Shown here: positions 1 to 10,613 of the stretch, piece by piece
How positions within the stretch are numbered: the stretch's first letter is position 1
Layout of the letters: the number at the start of each line of letters is the position of its first letter
DNA from: Chromera velia
Lineage: Eukaryota > Sar > Chromeraceae
Length of the DNA stretch: 22,500 nt
Direction: 5' to 3'
Assembly (NCBI GenBank): GCA_018398765.1
Contig: JAHBMJ010005781.1
Coordinates: 1 to 22,500 of the forward strand
Notes under the pieces: generated by a model
Told to the model about the DNA's origin: nothing
The model's database searches: none
What the model saw: only the letters and a program-made list of their open reading frames with translations
Position numbers and translations under genes: made by a program

Positions 1-173
1 TCCTTCTTGGGGGAGTGGGGGAGCAAATCCAGTCGCCAGACCTGGTTAGGTAGGGTCAAAACTAAATAGTTTCAGGGGTGATTATCTACTTTTCGATCGC
101 ATTTATTGCATCATACATAGATATGCCAATTATGCAGCTACTATTATGATTACTAAAATATAGCTATGATCTA

Positions 174-358
174 ACATTGATACAGCTAGCTTCAATTCTT
201 TGTTTTATCTTTTGTTTTAAAAGAATCACGTTTTAAAGAATGTTTATTAAATTTAAAAGCTTATAAACAACGATTAAATACAATAGAACACCCTATGTTA
301 TTCCTATATTTCAAAGTCCGAAATGATGTTAAAGTCCGGTAGGTTTCATTATATCATG
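174..358 (+). repeat. Dispersed direct repeat, copy 1
   Basis: This segment aligns along its length with 919-1096 in the same orientation. Shared blocks include AGCTTCAATT near the left, TTTTAAAGAATGT in the middle, TATAAACAACG, and a nearly invariant right end TTTCAAAGTCCGAAATGATG followed by TTAAAGTCCGGTAGGT. The copies differ by substitutions and small indels in the left and middle parts; the right 50 bases are almost identical. This suggests a small non-autonomous element or an old local duplication. Confidence 0.75.
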
Positions 359-918
359 TATTCGTTATAATGATGACTTCTTACACAAGCTTTCTTCATG
401 CGAGAAACGATGAGAAACGGTCGGATGAAAGGGAGTCCTTACGCCAGATGGTTGCATTGAAATCAACTCGGATTGATCATATAATGATTGTAACGTAAGC
501 TCCTCTCTCGGGCGCGTCTGCATCAGATCTATTTGTCCGTAATGTTATCCAATCGCCTTTGTTCTCGCTCCCGACCTGCCTCTTCGATGTCTACCACGCG
601 GTGCTGATAAGTGAATAACTTTTGCTCATTCTAGCGAAAACCAACCAACTATGCATGCGGCGCCCAGGAGCCTAGCGCTCTAACTAGGGTTAGACATCCT
701 CTAACTCACGAACTTAGTGACCAACTAACTATTTAAGTTTAAATTTAATTTACTAAGATAATTTGAATTCAGTTATTCTACTAAGCATTTATGTTGACAT
801 GACATTGTACTTAAACATTTATTTATGTGTAATCGAAATTATATAAAAAAAATTGTAAATACAATATTATGTATTATCATAATTGAATGCTAAAAGAACT
901 TAAAAATTGAAATCTCCT

Positions 919-1096
919 GACACTGACATGTTTAGCTTCAATTTTTTCTTTAATGTTAATTTTATCTTAAAAGAATCATATTTTAAAGAATGTCTATAAT
1001 ATTTAAAGGTATATAAACAACGTTAAAATACTATGGAACATCCTATATTTCAAAGTCCGAAATGATGTTAAAGTCCGGTAGGTCTCATTATGTCAT
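919..1096 (+). repeat. Dispersed direct repeat, copy 2
   Basis: Second copy of the repeat at 174-358, about 745 bp downstream in the same orientation. The right end, TTTCAAAGTCCGAAATGATG through TCATTATGTCAT, is best conserved. The 560 bp between the copies shows no coding sequence, so they are not obviously the terminal repeats of an intact retrotransposon. Confidence 0.75.
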
Positions 1097-1375
1097 TTGG
1101 CCGTCTCATCAAGCACAAACATATTTTTGCGTATGTTAGTAGCTGCATAAAGGGAGGGAGGGAAGGGACCGGACACATTGCAGACTGCCCCGCTGGTTTC
1201 TTTCTATCTTGTCTTTTCTTTCTGTCTCGTTTCATCCCCTTACTGCTCCTTTCGACATATGCACTGGCATGAACTTTCAATTCTGGACAAAAGACACTCC
1301 AGTCACACTCAGTTGCTACTACTTCGCATGCTCTCGGCCAGCCTCGATTTGATTCGCCCCCCTACCCCGAAGCAA

Positions 1376-1472
1376 CCCCCCTCTCCCCCTCTTCCCCCCC
1401 CTTTTCTCCTCCCTTTCCCTTCCCCTTTGTCCTCCCTTTTCACTCCCTCTTCCCTCTTCCCCCTCCTTCTTC
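1376..1472 (+). repeat. Homopyrimidine (C/T) tract
   Basis: About 97 bases that are almost pure C and T on the plus strand (isolated G near 1429 and A near 1442). Mirror-like C/T tracts of this kind can form triplex DNA, and they also keep reading frames open by chance, which explains the Pro/Leu/Ser-rich translation here. No gene is supported. Confidence 0.8.
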
Positions 1473-1499
1473 CACGACCCCCTCTTGCCCTTCCCGGTT

Positions 1500-2700
1500 A
1501 GTTAAAAATGTGCCGGTGCCGGTGAGAGATGAGGCGGCAGCTGCCGTGTGCCCTACTCTGTCTCTCGGTAGGTCTGCCGCGACCCTTCTGCCTCTCTTGC
1601 CGTCAAGGGCAGGCTCGATGTCATTTTGTACCCCTTCCTTACTTCTTCCTCCTTCCTACTCCAGGCTCGCCGCGTCGGGGTCCCAGAGCAGAAGGCCTTC
1701 CCCGGCTGGCACACCGGCCGTCACTGCGCTGGTCCGTATGGTACGCCGCCACCTGTCCTTTCTGTCTGTTGAATATGCATGCCAAGTCTTACGCACCTGA
1801 TCGAACGGCCACTCATCAAACGATCCACACGATAGCCGGACAGCCAGAAGCGACAAGCTCTCTCTCTGAAGAAAATGGTAGCATCGCAGATATATGGAGA
1901 AACGAAGGGCGTCTTCTTGTATTTAGACGCTGCCGGAGGACCAGTCCAGGCAGACCCAGACACGCTGGAGGTGTTTACAAGCCATGAAGGTGGTCGGCCT
2001 CTCGCAGACAAGCAAGCAACCAACAGCAAAGACAAGTGAAGGTGATCAGCTGACACCCATCTGGAAGACGGAGACAGTTACAGAATCAAAAGGCATAAGG
2101 CAAGCACTCTACTGGCCGTTTGAATTGCGATCTGCTTGTAGGCGGTGGTCTCAATGAAGTCAAGCTCCTTGAAAGTCCAAGCAACACCAAGCAACGTTTC
2201 CACCATCGGCTTTGGCGACCTCTAACGTCTTCGGGCTCTCCATCTAAGGACAAAGGCAAAGTCTAGGATCAGACTCAAAAGAGATCTCCGAAAGAGGATT
2301 CCAGGCAGCTTGGGACGCAAGGGGATGCTGAATTCCCCTACTCACGGTCTTTGCCTGACCGTGCCCGTATCGTTGCAATCGGATTTCAACTGTTACGCAA
2401 AGAGACAGATCTGATCTCCATCACAGAAGGTACATGAGAGTTGACACTCATCGAGCTGAGCGTTCACCACAATGCTTTGTCCCTCCTGTCCAGCCGCTTT
2501 GTGGCGTCCAGACAGAAGGTAAAGCAAGGACAAGAACCTAGAGAAGATTAAGAGAAGGAACGTGAGCAACACTAACTCAGGCAACAGTTTACTGAAGGTT
2601 TAGCTCTAGAGCAATCTGCTATTCCAATCAGCTGGGTCCATTCTATCATGTACGGTTTCTACTTATGCTTCTCTCTGTTTCAGACTCTCAGACTCCCGAT
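1500..2700. other. Unassigned region with weak coding hints
   Basis: No gene recognised. Short plus-strand open stretches occur in changing frames, for example 1529-1987, 1875-2039 and, in the same frame as 1529, a run from about 2110 to 2770 with four stops. None has a recognisable domain. The region may hold exons of an unresolved gene or a decayed element ending tail-to-tail with the minus-strand pseudogene at 2701-4857. Confidence 0.4.
1875..2039 (+). CDS. Possible small ORF or exon, 54 codons
   Basis: ATG at 1875 and TGA at 2037-2039 give a 54-residue product beginning MVASQIYGET, with a mixed, protein-like composition. The end is ambiguous: GACAA followed by GTGAAG at 2036 could be a splice donor, making this an exon. 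No family is recognised, no neighbouring exon could be joined with confidence, and a chance ORF is quite possible. Confidence 0.2.
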   Translation: MVASQIYGETKGVFLYLDAAGGPVQADPDTLEVFTSHEGGRPLADKQATNSKDK

Positions 2701-4857
2701 CTATACCAAACAGACATCAGACTCAAACGATGATATCCATTGCTCGAGTGACATGTTGCATGCTTGAATACGAATGTCAGACTCGATCGATTTCAACAAC
2801 TTTAATCGACGCGCGCGATACGTATGAAACAAAGCGCGGCGGCAGAGCCTGGCGTTGGCACGCGGGCTCATTCAGATATAGCGTATGCGAGGGTCCAGAG
2901 GGCGGCGCCACAGGGTAGGACTCCACAGGATTCCTTTCTCTACTGTAGAGTGACTTTTAAAGATCTGGAGAGTACGATTCCACTCAACTTCAAACTCTGT
3001 TTTGGATTTAAAGATATGTGGACGTCGGTGTTCGGGTGGAGTAGGATCCGGACGTAGGCACCATTGGTAGTGAGAGATCACGGGAGGGAAGAAGACCTCC
3101 CTCGAGACTGAATGTCTTTCCACTTTATGCGTAAGACTGGCCGAGGTCATGAATCCCTGAACAAAGTAGTGGAGGCGGGCCAAATAATGGGTAGAGAGTG
3201 TCGAATGAGAATTGCAAACTGTTTGACAGATGGAGTTCAAGAGCCTCTCACAGAGGTTCGGTTCTGTTCCACTATACGGCATGGAAGCCAATGGAAGCAC
3301 ATCTTGCCAGACGTCATATCGGTAGGCGGATTCGGTTGTTCTTTCTCTCCTTCATGAGTGTGTGGCACACTTTTGGCAGACAGAGAAGGAGTCAGGAGCT
3401 TCTCTGTACTCTTGAATACACCCCAGGTAGGCATAGTGCCGAAGGTGGCAGCCTGCAGCACTTTGATAGTCTTCTGCAGAGAGACCTGCACTACAACTAG
3501 GCATCTCATAGAAGACAAGGGGGGAGAGTCTGAAGACTCTTACAGTGATCCCCGAATCGGATTCCTGAAAGAAGAGGTCAAATCCAGTGACTCTTTCGGG
3601 GGGGTATTCAGTTGTCCAGTGCATCCAGGAGGTCGTATCTCCTTCTCTGGTATTGTAGGGGACTATAACGGACCAGCGGGATATGGGGGTCTCTTTTCGA
3701 ACTAGTTCTTGAAGAATGAGCAGACAAGGTCTAGAGAAAGGGGACTCAGGAGGGGTAGCTGGTTCACTGAGTTCTTCATAGACTTCATCTCTGCGTAGAT
3801 TGAGAAGTTTGAACCTTCACAGTCTCAGGCAGATATTTATGTCTATGGGAGTGAGAGGCCGAAAGTGTTGTTGTTGTGTCTGTGTATTCTTGATCTCTAC
3901 TTATTCTCGATGATAGTTGGTAAGGATCTTATTCAGTACTGGAATGTTCACTTTAAAATCTTGAGCCTCAGAGTCTTCCCAGTTCCCTACCCCCAGTCTC
4001 TTATTTTCCAACACTCAGTTCAGTGCGAGGAACCCTGACTGTGCGGGGTCCTGTTGGCTCCTAGGTGTCCCTTCAATTTTTCTGCGTCCTGCACTTGTTT
4101 TTGCAGGGTTCTCCTCTGACCTAGCCTCAGACTCGAAGCTGAAGAGAATAGATGGGATGTGGGAGGTACTGTTGAGGGCTCTAGTGGAAGGAGCTCGACT
4201 GAGAAACCTGGTGATATACCTGGGCATCGGGCCATAAAACGCGATGTTGCGCTGCCATTCCCCCTCTATCCGTTTAAGTTCGGCTCTAACATATTCCTCC
4301 TCATCCCTACTGTCTGTGAGTCCTGCTTTTGTAGCGGAAGGCACGACGGAAGGGGGGGAAGAGGGGAGCTCTGACTCGCACTTATAGTTGGAAGAAGCAT
4401 TTAATTCAAAGGAAGGAGGAGACGGTAGATCGTTTTGAATCCTCAACCTCTGTTTTCTTCTCTCATACAAAAATCCCCAGTAAGGAGGAGGGGGTGGGTT
4501 GGAAGCAATGGGAAAAGGAGGGATGACAGGTCCAGTGGGGCGGCACCATGGGGGAGGGGAATCTCCGTCATGAAGAAACGTGGGGGGGGAAATGGAGTTC
4601 GAATTGGGATCAGAGTCACTGACAGAGTGTTGAGCTGGGGGGACATAGGAAGATGGATCGGTTTCGTCAGGTCCACGTTCTTCTGAAACACCTGCAGATG
4701 CAGATGGTGTAAGGGGCGGGAAACCTGTAAAAGCTCCGCTTAAAGGCAGTAGGGCAGAGGAACTGTCAACGTGCGCACCCGAACTCGGACTTGAGTTCAC
4801 CGTCGCCTTGAGTTCACCGTCAGCTAACCCCATCAGACTGCCCTCATCATCCTTCAC
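2701..4857 (-). pseudogene. Decayed long reading frame (about 719 codons with in-frame stops)
   Basis: Reading the minus strand from 4857 down to 2701, one frame stays open for about 719 codons, interrupted only by TGA at 4015, TAA at 3901, TGA at 3817, TGA at 3352 and TGA at 2872, and ending at TAG 2701. Random sequence would give over 30 stops. The first 280 codons are Ser/Pro-rich, with a proline cluster near WCRPTGPVIPPFPIASN and a charged helical stretch (EEEYVRAELKRIEGEWQRN). The middle and end contain many Trp, Tyr, Cys and His residues, including a C-x2-C near codon 500. No reverse transcriptase, integrase or transposase motif was recognised. The first ORF begins with GTG and the frame extends a little further upstream, so the true start lies upstream or in another exon. 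It is either a host pseudogene or an ORF of a dead mobile element; family unknown. Confidence 0.6.
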
Positions 4858-4883
4858 GTCCTGGCTTGGAGAGGCGAGAGGAC

Positions 4884-5705
4884 CTAGGAGAGGACACTCA
4901 AGAAAGAGTATGAGGACTCGACTTCTTCCTGTTCAGATTCGGAAGCAGCCTCTGAATACTCTTTTCTAGCAGACTCTCCGGAGAAACGGTGAGTCGATCG
5001 GCCAAGAAGTTTTTCAACTCGTCCAGGATTCAGAGGGGGGAGGGGGGGAGAGAGATGTCGTTAGACAGGAAGGACAGAGGGGGCTCAGAATGCACTTATC
5101 TCTGGTTGTCAAAATTTGTGGGCCTTGGAGGAAGAGGTTCAGAATCTGTGTACCTCCCGCAACCGATGATAACTTCGGGGAAGCCGTTCAGAGGGTGAGG
5201 GGGGACTGCCTCAGCCCATGCGGAAAAGCGAACAGGAAGAGATCTTGTTCGTCTCATGGGAACTCCCGGAGGGTTCTCCACTGGCTAGTTTTATCGGAAA
5301 AAGGAGATCAGAGATTCTCTGAGGCTGCTCTTCTTCTCACAGGTATTGCACTTGCAGTGCTGCCTACTTTGGATGCTACAGACTCTTCGCAGTCTGATGG
5401 GCTCAGACAGCTTGGAGGTAGTGCTCCATGTTCAGGGATGGTCTCAATCAGGGGCAGGGGGCATTCGAACCCATTGGATTTTCAAATTGAGGAAGTCTAG
5501 AGGGAAGGACGGGTGTTCCCCTTTCTGGAAGAAGAGGAGGACGCGGGCTACCTCCTCTGTTGGAACGGCTGCCTCCTCGTCTCGCTGAGCCAGAGCAACG
5601 ACCTCGGCCTCTGCCTCTCTCTGTTTGCGAGCTCCCATTTCCACTGCCAGTATCCTGCATTGCAAACGAGACAGGGGTATCTCGGTCGGGTTGGGGCGCA
5701 CTCAA
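4884..5705 (-). pseudogene. Upstream coding-like blocks in shifting frames
   Basis: Continuing 5' of the decayed frame on the minus strand, open blocks follow one another in different frames: about 5705-5444 (coiled-coil-like, with MGARKQREAEAEVVALAQRD), about 5475-5308, 5281-5096 and 5060-4884 (ending in an acidic Ser/Glu-rich tail). Adjacent blocks abut or overlap slightly in a different frame, as expected of a frameshifted pseudogene. No convincing GT-AG introns separate them. They may be the N-terminal part of the same dead gene as 2701-4857. No domain recognised; a poorly resolved spliced gene remains possible. Confidence 0.35.
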
Positions 5706-5810
5706 CGAAGGTGCTTGTGTATGATTGCATGAAGGGTTTGAGGACTGCCGTGCAGAGGTCCGTTTCTTCCTCTCTCTCTTGGCACTTTTGATGGGTTTTG
5801 ATTAAAAACA

Positions 5811-6268
5811 TGCACTTTCATCTGACTGGCTGCACGAAAGGTGCATCTGCTTCCCATTTGTACCGGCCTGTCATTTCTACTGCCGCCACTTTTTGAAAGC
5901 CGGCAAAACAAGAGAAAAGGAGACTGAAAGCATTCGATGGTCATTGCTTCATAGACAAAAAAGGCAAGACATCTCTGAAACTGCCTCTTCCATTCTGCAG
6001 GGGCACTGCGACTTTCAAGCATATGCACAGCAGCAAAGCTACATGCAGGGGAGAAAAGGAGATGCAAAGTCATAAACACACAAAAAGTTTGGCATGCAGT
6101 CAAAAAGAGAATTAGGTATGCTCCGTCACGTTGAGCAAGAATCGGGAGAGACTGCATTGCTGACTGTCCATTGACTCACCCGAAATCGGACTCGGCTGCG
6201 GGCCTGAGGACATGATCTGAGAAAGATGGAGGGAGCTGCTTGCTTAATGCTTGGGGGTCGTGGAGTGA
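5811..6268. other. No gene seen
   Basis: Mixed-composition DNA. A minus-strand stretch at 5702-6157 is open, but its translation looks like non-coding sequence and has no domain. Nothing else is supported. Confidence 0.4.
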
Positions 6269-6562
6269 ATGGAACAGATAGAAGAGAGTCAAGCGGAGCG
6301 GAAGGGCAGTTTCCTGATCAGGGTGCAGACAGGTAGACGAAGCGCCTGCTGCTTTGCGGAAGAACTGTCAAGCAGAGGAATCACGCGAAAAAGTCAGAAA
6401 AGGAATCTACATGATCGGTGGAAGAATTGTTTGTACATGCAACGTACATTGAAGCAACTCACAGTGCAACACGAGAGAGACGCGTATCGTTTGAGTCAAT
6501 GGAGCGACGGTCGTGACACTGCTACAGGCCTACAGCTTATGGATGGTTGGCTGGAGGATTGA
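6269..6562 (+). CDS. Possible small hypothetical protein, 97 aa
   Basis: ATG at 6269 to TGA at 6560-6562. The product is hydrophilic and basic (cluster RGITRKSQKRNLHDRWK near residues 36-52), with no signal peptide, membrane segment or recognised motif. The composition is more even than in the low-complexity ORFs nearby, but length alone does not exclude chance. It lies about 170 bp from the 3' end of the convergent tRNA gene. Function unknown. Confidence 0.2.
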   Translation: MEQIEESQAERKGSFLIRVQTGRRSACCFAEELSSRGITRKSQKRNLHDRWKNCLYMQRTLKQLTVQHERDAYRLSQWSDGRDTATGLQLMDGWLED

Positions 6563-6697
6563 ATGCATGTTTCCTCGCGGCAGAATGCCTTGTTTTTAAC
6601 ATGTATATATTGGGGTCAGAACTGGAGACAACAACTGTTGTAACAGTGTTGTTTGATCTCTTCGGGCGTAGCATGGCGTAGCCGCGCCGGCTTTGGC

Positions 6698-6731
6698 AAA
6701 AAAACTGCGTGCCTCTCTGATGCGCGCAAAA
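6698..6731 (-). terminator. RNA polymerase III terminator of the tRNA gene
   Basis: On the minus strand a run of four T (6731-6728) begins two bases after the mature 3' end, followed about 24 bases later by a run of seven T (6704-6698). Runs of four or more T terminate polymerase III; the second would be a backup. Confidence 0.65.
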
Positions 6732-6732
6732 G

Positions 6733-6806
6733 TACAGCCACTGAGGTTCGAACTCAGGACCTTGTGCGTGTGAAGCACACGTCATAACCAACTAGACCAT
6801 GGCTGC
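6733..6806 (-). tRNA. tRNA-Val (anticodon CAC)
   Basis: The minus strand folds into a complete cloverleaf. Acceptor GCAGCCA (6806-6800) pairs with TGGCTGT (6740-6734), seven pairs with one G-U, followed by discriminator A at 6733. The D arm GTCTAGTTGGTTATGAC pairs GTC with GAC. Anticodon stem TGTGC/GCACA encloses the loop TTCACAC, anticodon CAC, reading valine codon GTG. T arm CTGAG-TTCGAAC-CTCAG pairs perfectly. The internal A box (TCTAGTTGGTTA) and B box (GTTCGAACC) fit RNA polymerase III promoters. No intron; CCA is not encoded, as usual in nuclear tRNA genes. Confidence 0.95.
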
Positions 6807-7191
6807 TCTCATCATCGCGCAAGGCCTTCCAGCAACACCGGGTTCATATGGCGGAGACGGCCTTTCGGTTAAATTTTTGTTTCATGCACTATGCCTCACT
6901 GCTGTGAGAAGATGCCCAAAGAGCATATATCTCAGCGAGAGCAGAGATCTCGACGACCCGATATTCAGGAAGAAGCCCAGTCGATGAGCATCGGACGGAG
7001 TGTAGCCTTCCCATCATGACTGGCAGGCGGTGAGTTTGTTATACGGTTGGTGTGACTGACAGTGTAGACGGAGACGGGGAACGCTAACTCAAGTGGCTCT
7101 GTATAGAAAGATGGCAGGTATGTAAAGACTTGGTTCAGTTGCATCGGCAGATCCTTCGTTAGAGGCAGCCTTGGCAGGTTGGTGTTTCCGG
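6807..7191 (+). promoter_or_regulatory. 5' flank of the EF-hand gene
   Basis: No gene seen. It probably holds the promoter and 5' UTR of the gene starting at 7192. A weak TATA-like word (TGTATAGAAAG) lies near 7100. Downstream, ATG at 7111 opens a four-codon upstream ORF closed by TAA at 7123-7125. The same ATGGCAG is followed by GTATGT, a fair splice donor, so a 5' UTR intron or an alternative first exon is also possible. Confidence 0.3.
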
Positions 7192-10100
7192 ATGAGGATT
7201 ATTGCCAGGTTTTGCCTCCTCCAGGCAGCCCTTCTGTCCGTCTCGGCAGTGAGTGAGGGCGTCCTGCAGGGAGACTGGGGGAACTCCGACCCCTTGCCCG
7301 GCGTGTCCATTGTGCAGGTCCGTTTGTCTGCCAGACGGTCTACACTGCACAGAACTCGCCACCATTTTTTGTTCTCTTGCTCTAGCCGCATGTCTGCCTT
7401 TGAATGTGCCCCTCAAAATTCAATCGTCACGGGATACGTCATTTTTTATCTCAAAGTATCTCTCACGCTATCTCACGCCACAACATATCTCTTCATTTCA
7501 TCCGGCCGCCTTTCGAAAGACCTCTCTTCCTGTTACTCATTTTCTTCTCTCCTCTCTCCCCGCATGCAGCCCCATTTCTCAAGCAGAGGTGTTCAGTGGG
7601 ACCCCGCCCCTCGAGAAGGAATCATCCAGGGATCCACCCGGGCTCTCAGGAGACGTTCTCGAGCTGCACAGACGCACACGCACACACGTAAAGTGCTGGA
7701 TGGGACGTTTGATCCAGGAAAGTGCCGGGAGGCGCTGGAGAAAGTTCAGGAGGAGACGGCATCGGACGACCAGGCAAGACACGAAGCCTACTCTGTATGT
7801 GATTCGGTTGTTAAACCCTCGGGCTACACCTTCTGTTCTTTCTTTGCTGGTCAGTCGTTATGGGCAGATCAATTTAGAGAGGTGGTTTTCGTTTGATGAT
7901 CTTCATATGGACTCTATGAATGACAGATGGACCTCATATGGATTCTGTGTATGACAATGGTCCATGAAGTTTGCTCAGGTGAAGTACTGATAGACGGGAG
8001 GCCAATTTTTCGTGTTTGATGGATTTGTAGAATTCCAGAGCTTCTGTTCATACACATTACGTCTCTCTGTTCTTTTGGTGTGTTTCGCTTTGTCTCTCGG
8101 ACTTCTGCTGTCTGACCGCCGCAGAGACCGTTGCTTCCTTTGCCAATGGAGAGACGCCGCCCGATGTCACGAATGACGTCGGCGGGGTGTGCGGGTTTGT
8201 CGGAGACGTCTTCCACTGCGAAGAGTTGAGCAGAAAGGCGTTTCAAGAGCGGTGGATTTCAGACACTCTGCGCGGGCGGTGCAGTATAGAGGGAGGGAGT
8301 CAGGTACGCCCGCGCCTCCAGACGAATCATCTTTCTTAAGATGTAAAATGAGTCTCCGTTTTTCTTCCTCCAACGCTTCCGTTCTTCGTGCCCGGTTTTT
8401 ATTTCTTGGCTCAGAACAGCACTTTTCTGTTGAAGTCCCTATTTTGGCTTACTGTTGGCAGATCGATTCTTCAGCCTACAGACGGCATCTGAATGGTCTC
8501 TCTCGTAGCTGTCTTTCTGTGAGCTCACGCACATTCAATGGGATTTCCGTTCCGAGAAATATCCTCAATGATTCTGAGTGTTTTCTTGTTTTTTTTTTTT
8601 TGCAATTACAAACTCTCCTGCAGTCTCTCTGTGAGAGAATCTCAATGATCATGACAGAGGACGCCAACGCAGCCTCGGAGTCCCTCCTTAATCTCTGCGC
8701 GGAGTCTCTCGGGGGCACTGCGAGTGCCGCCTCAGCAGACCCGAAGACGACAAGCGCAAAGACAACGAACGAGGAGGAAAAGGAAAAGGAAGCTGGGGCC
8801 GAACACGGACCAGACGGTGAGAGCCCAGAGACGCCAGCACATGCAGACGGAAAGGTAGAAGCAGGAAGCAAAAAGCCAGCCGAACACCCAGTCGCCACCG
8901 CGCGACGTGCGCCTAAACCCACCACCACAACCACTACCACAACTACCACTACCACTACCACTACCACTACCACTACCACCACTACGACTTCAACATCCAC
9001 AATGACGGTGCCGGTCAGGCCACTGAAGGAATGTTTTCGTTTCTGCTTGCCCTCTTTTCTTTCGGTCGTGTCTCGCTGCCTGGCCACGCCCATCATTCAG
9101 TCAGAATCTCTTTTCTTTTCTTTCCTTGCGCCTTTCTGTTTCCTGGCTTGCGTGTAAAAGTCTGAGTCTGAGTGACTGTGTATGCATCTCTCTCTCTCTC
9201 TCTCTCCCCCTCTCTCTCTCTGTGCGTGCGCGCGCGCGCGTGTGTGTGTGTGTATGTATTCGTGTGTGTATTTGTGCGTGTCTGCTAACAGAGCGGGCCC
9301 ATTCTGACCGACCCTATTTTCAAGAAGGACGCGGCCGGGCACGGGGGGTTTGTGGGCAACGAAAATCCTCATGCCCACCCTGTCGAGGAGGGGGCCGAGG
9401 GAGCAGGAGGTGAACACGGAGAAGAGACCTCACATGCCCCCGAAAGGTTAATTGGACCTTTTGTCTGAGGGATGAATTTTCTTTCTTTCTTGTCGTCCCA
9501 CTTTCTCTCAGCGCCGTCCATAAAATTGTCCCTTTTTTTCCCTTTTATGCATATGCATGTCTCTTCTCTTTTGTCTTGTTTTCATATGGTGCGTGGGCAA
9601 TCGAGATGTGCGTGTGGTCCGACGAGGCAGACCTCCCTCTTCTCCTACGTCCTCCTTTCTTGACAGATCAATTTCTCCCAAGAGTGATCAACGGCTGATG
9701 GATGGATGATTACAACCCAGAGAGAAAGTCTCACTCACTTTGCGTGCGTCAGACTGTGTGTCCCCTCTTATTCCCATCCCTTCTGCTTTTCTTTTGAATC
9801 TCTCCTGTCGGTCCAATTCGGCAGCACTGGTGGAGAGCACGAGGGCGCACACGAGCCTGGAGCAGGAGGAGGAGGGCATGAGGGGGGAGAGGAGGTGCAC
9901 GGAGACGAGAAGACGCACGCCAAAGAGCATAAGGAGAAAGAGGAAGAGGGACAGAAGGATAAAGGCGGGGAGGACACGAAGAAGTCCGACGAGAGCAAAG
10001 ACGAGAAAGAGGATCACTCCATTGCAGAGAGCGGAGAGACTCCCGCAGGTCGTTTTTTTCTTCTCTTCTCTTCTCTTTTGTTTTGTTCTCCTCATGTTAT

Positions 10101-10577
10101 CCCAGTTCCTTTTCCTGTCATAAAGAAAGAAAGGTATGATACCCCATGCATCCAGAGAGGTAGCTCGACTTCTCTTTCTGTTTCTGTCTCTGTCTCTGTC
10201 TGTATTTCTCCTTTCTTCTTTTCTCCTGCTGCCTCCACAGCTTCTTCTGACCCTCCGTCGTGCTTGCTTCTGGTTTGCCTGCGTGTCTGCACACCCACCT
10301 CCAGAGTTGATGATCTTCTGAATAATTGTCTGTATGGGAATAGGGCTGCTCTTTCTTTCTTTCTTTCTCTCTCTCTCTTTCTGTCTCTGTGCGCGCGCGC
10401 ACGCGCGCGCGTGTGTGTGTGTGTGTGTGTGTGTCCCCTGGTGCTCCTGCTTGCAGGGGAAGTTGCCAAGCAGATCATGGGCGGCAGGTTTGCAGACGAC
10501 TCCCACGAAGCACACGCGACCATCGACTCAAACGACAATGGGTCCGTCACATACACTGACATACACGACTGAGTACG

Positions 10578-10613
<36 letters not shown>

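Larger units (their letters stand above)
1..1100. other. AT-rich intergenic spacer
   Basis: No convincing coding sequence on either strand. The stretch is strongly AT-rich, apart from a more mixed patch at about 400-700, and contains two diverged copies of one repeat (listed separately). Composition changes near 1100 to the more balanced DNA typical of the gene islands. A single telomere-like word near 686-693 is not repeated. Confidence 0.6.

Noticed and set aside
680..700. Telomere-like AGGGTTAG
   Set aside because: A single copy only; no tandem array.
188..1096. Possible LTR retrotransposon bounded by the two direct repeats
   Set aside because: The 560-bp interior has no coding sequence or primer-binding or polypurine motif, and the repeats are too diverged for paired LTRs of a recent insertion.
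1178..1800. Overlapping plus-strand ORFs with Pro/Ser/Leu-rich products
   Set aside because: Produced by the homopyrimidine tract and nearby CT-rich DNA.
6537..6791. Minus-strand ORFs over the tRNA gene
   Set aside because: The sequence is fully explained by the tRNA cloverleaf.
8476..9096. Minus-strand ORF of 206 codons with poly-Val
   Set aside because: Antisense of exon 4 and its ACC/ACT repeat in the EF-hand gene; kept open by the repeat.
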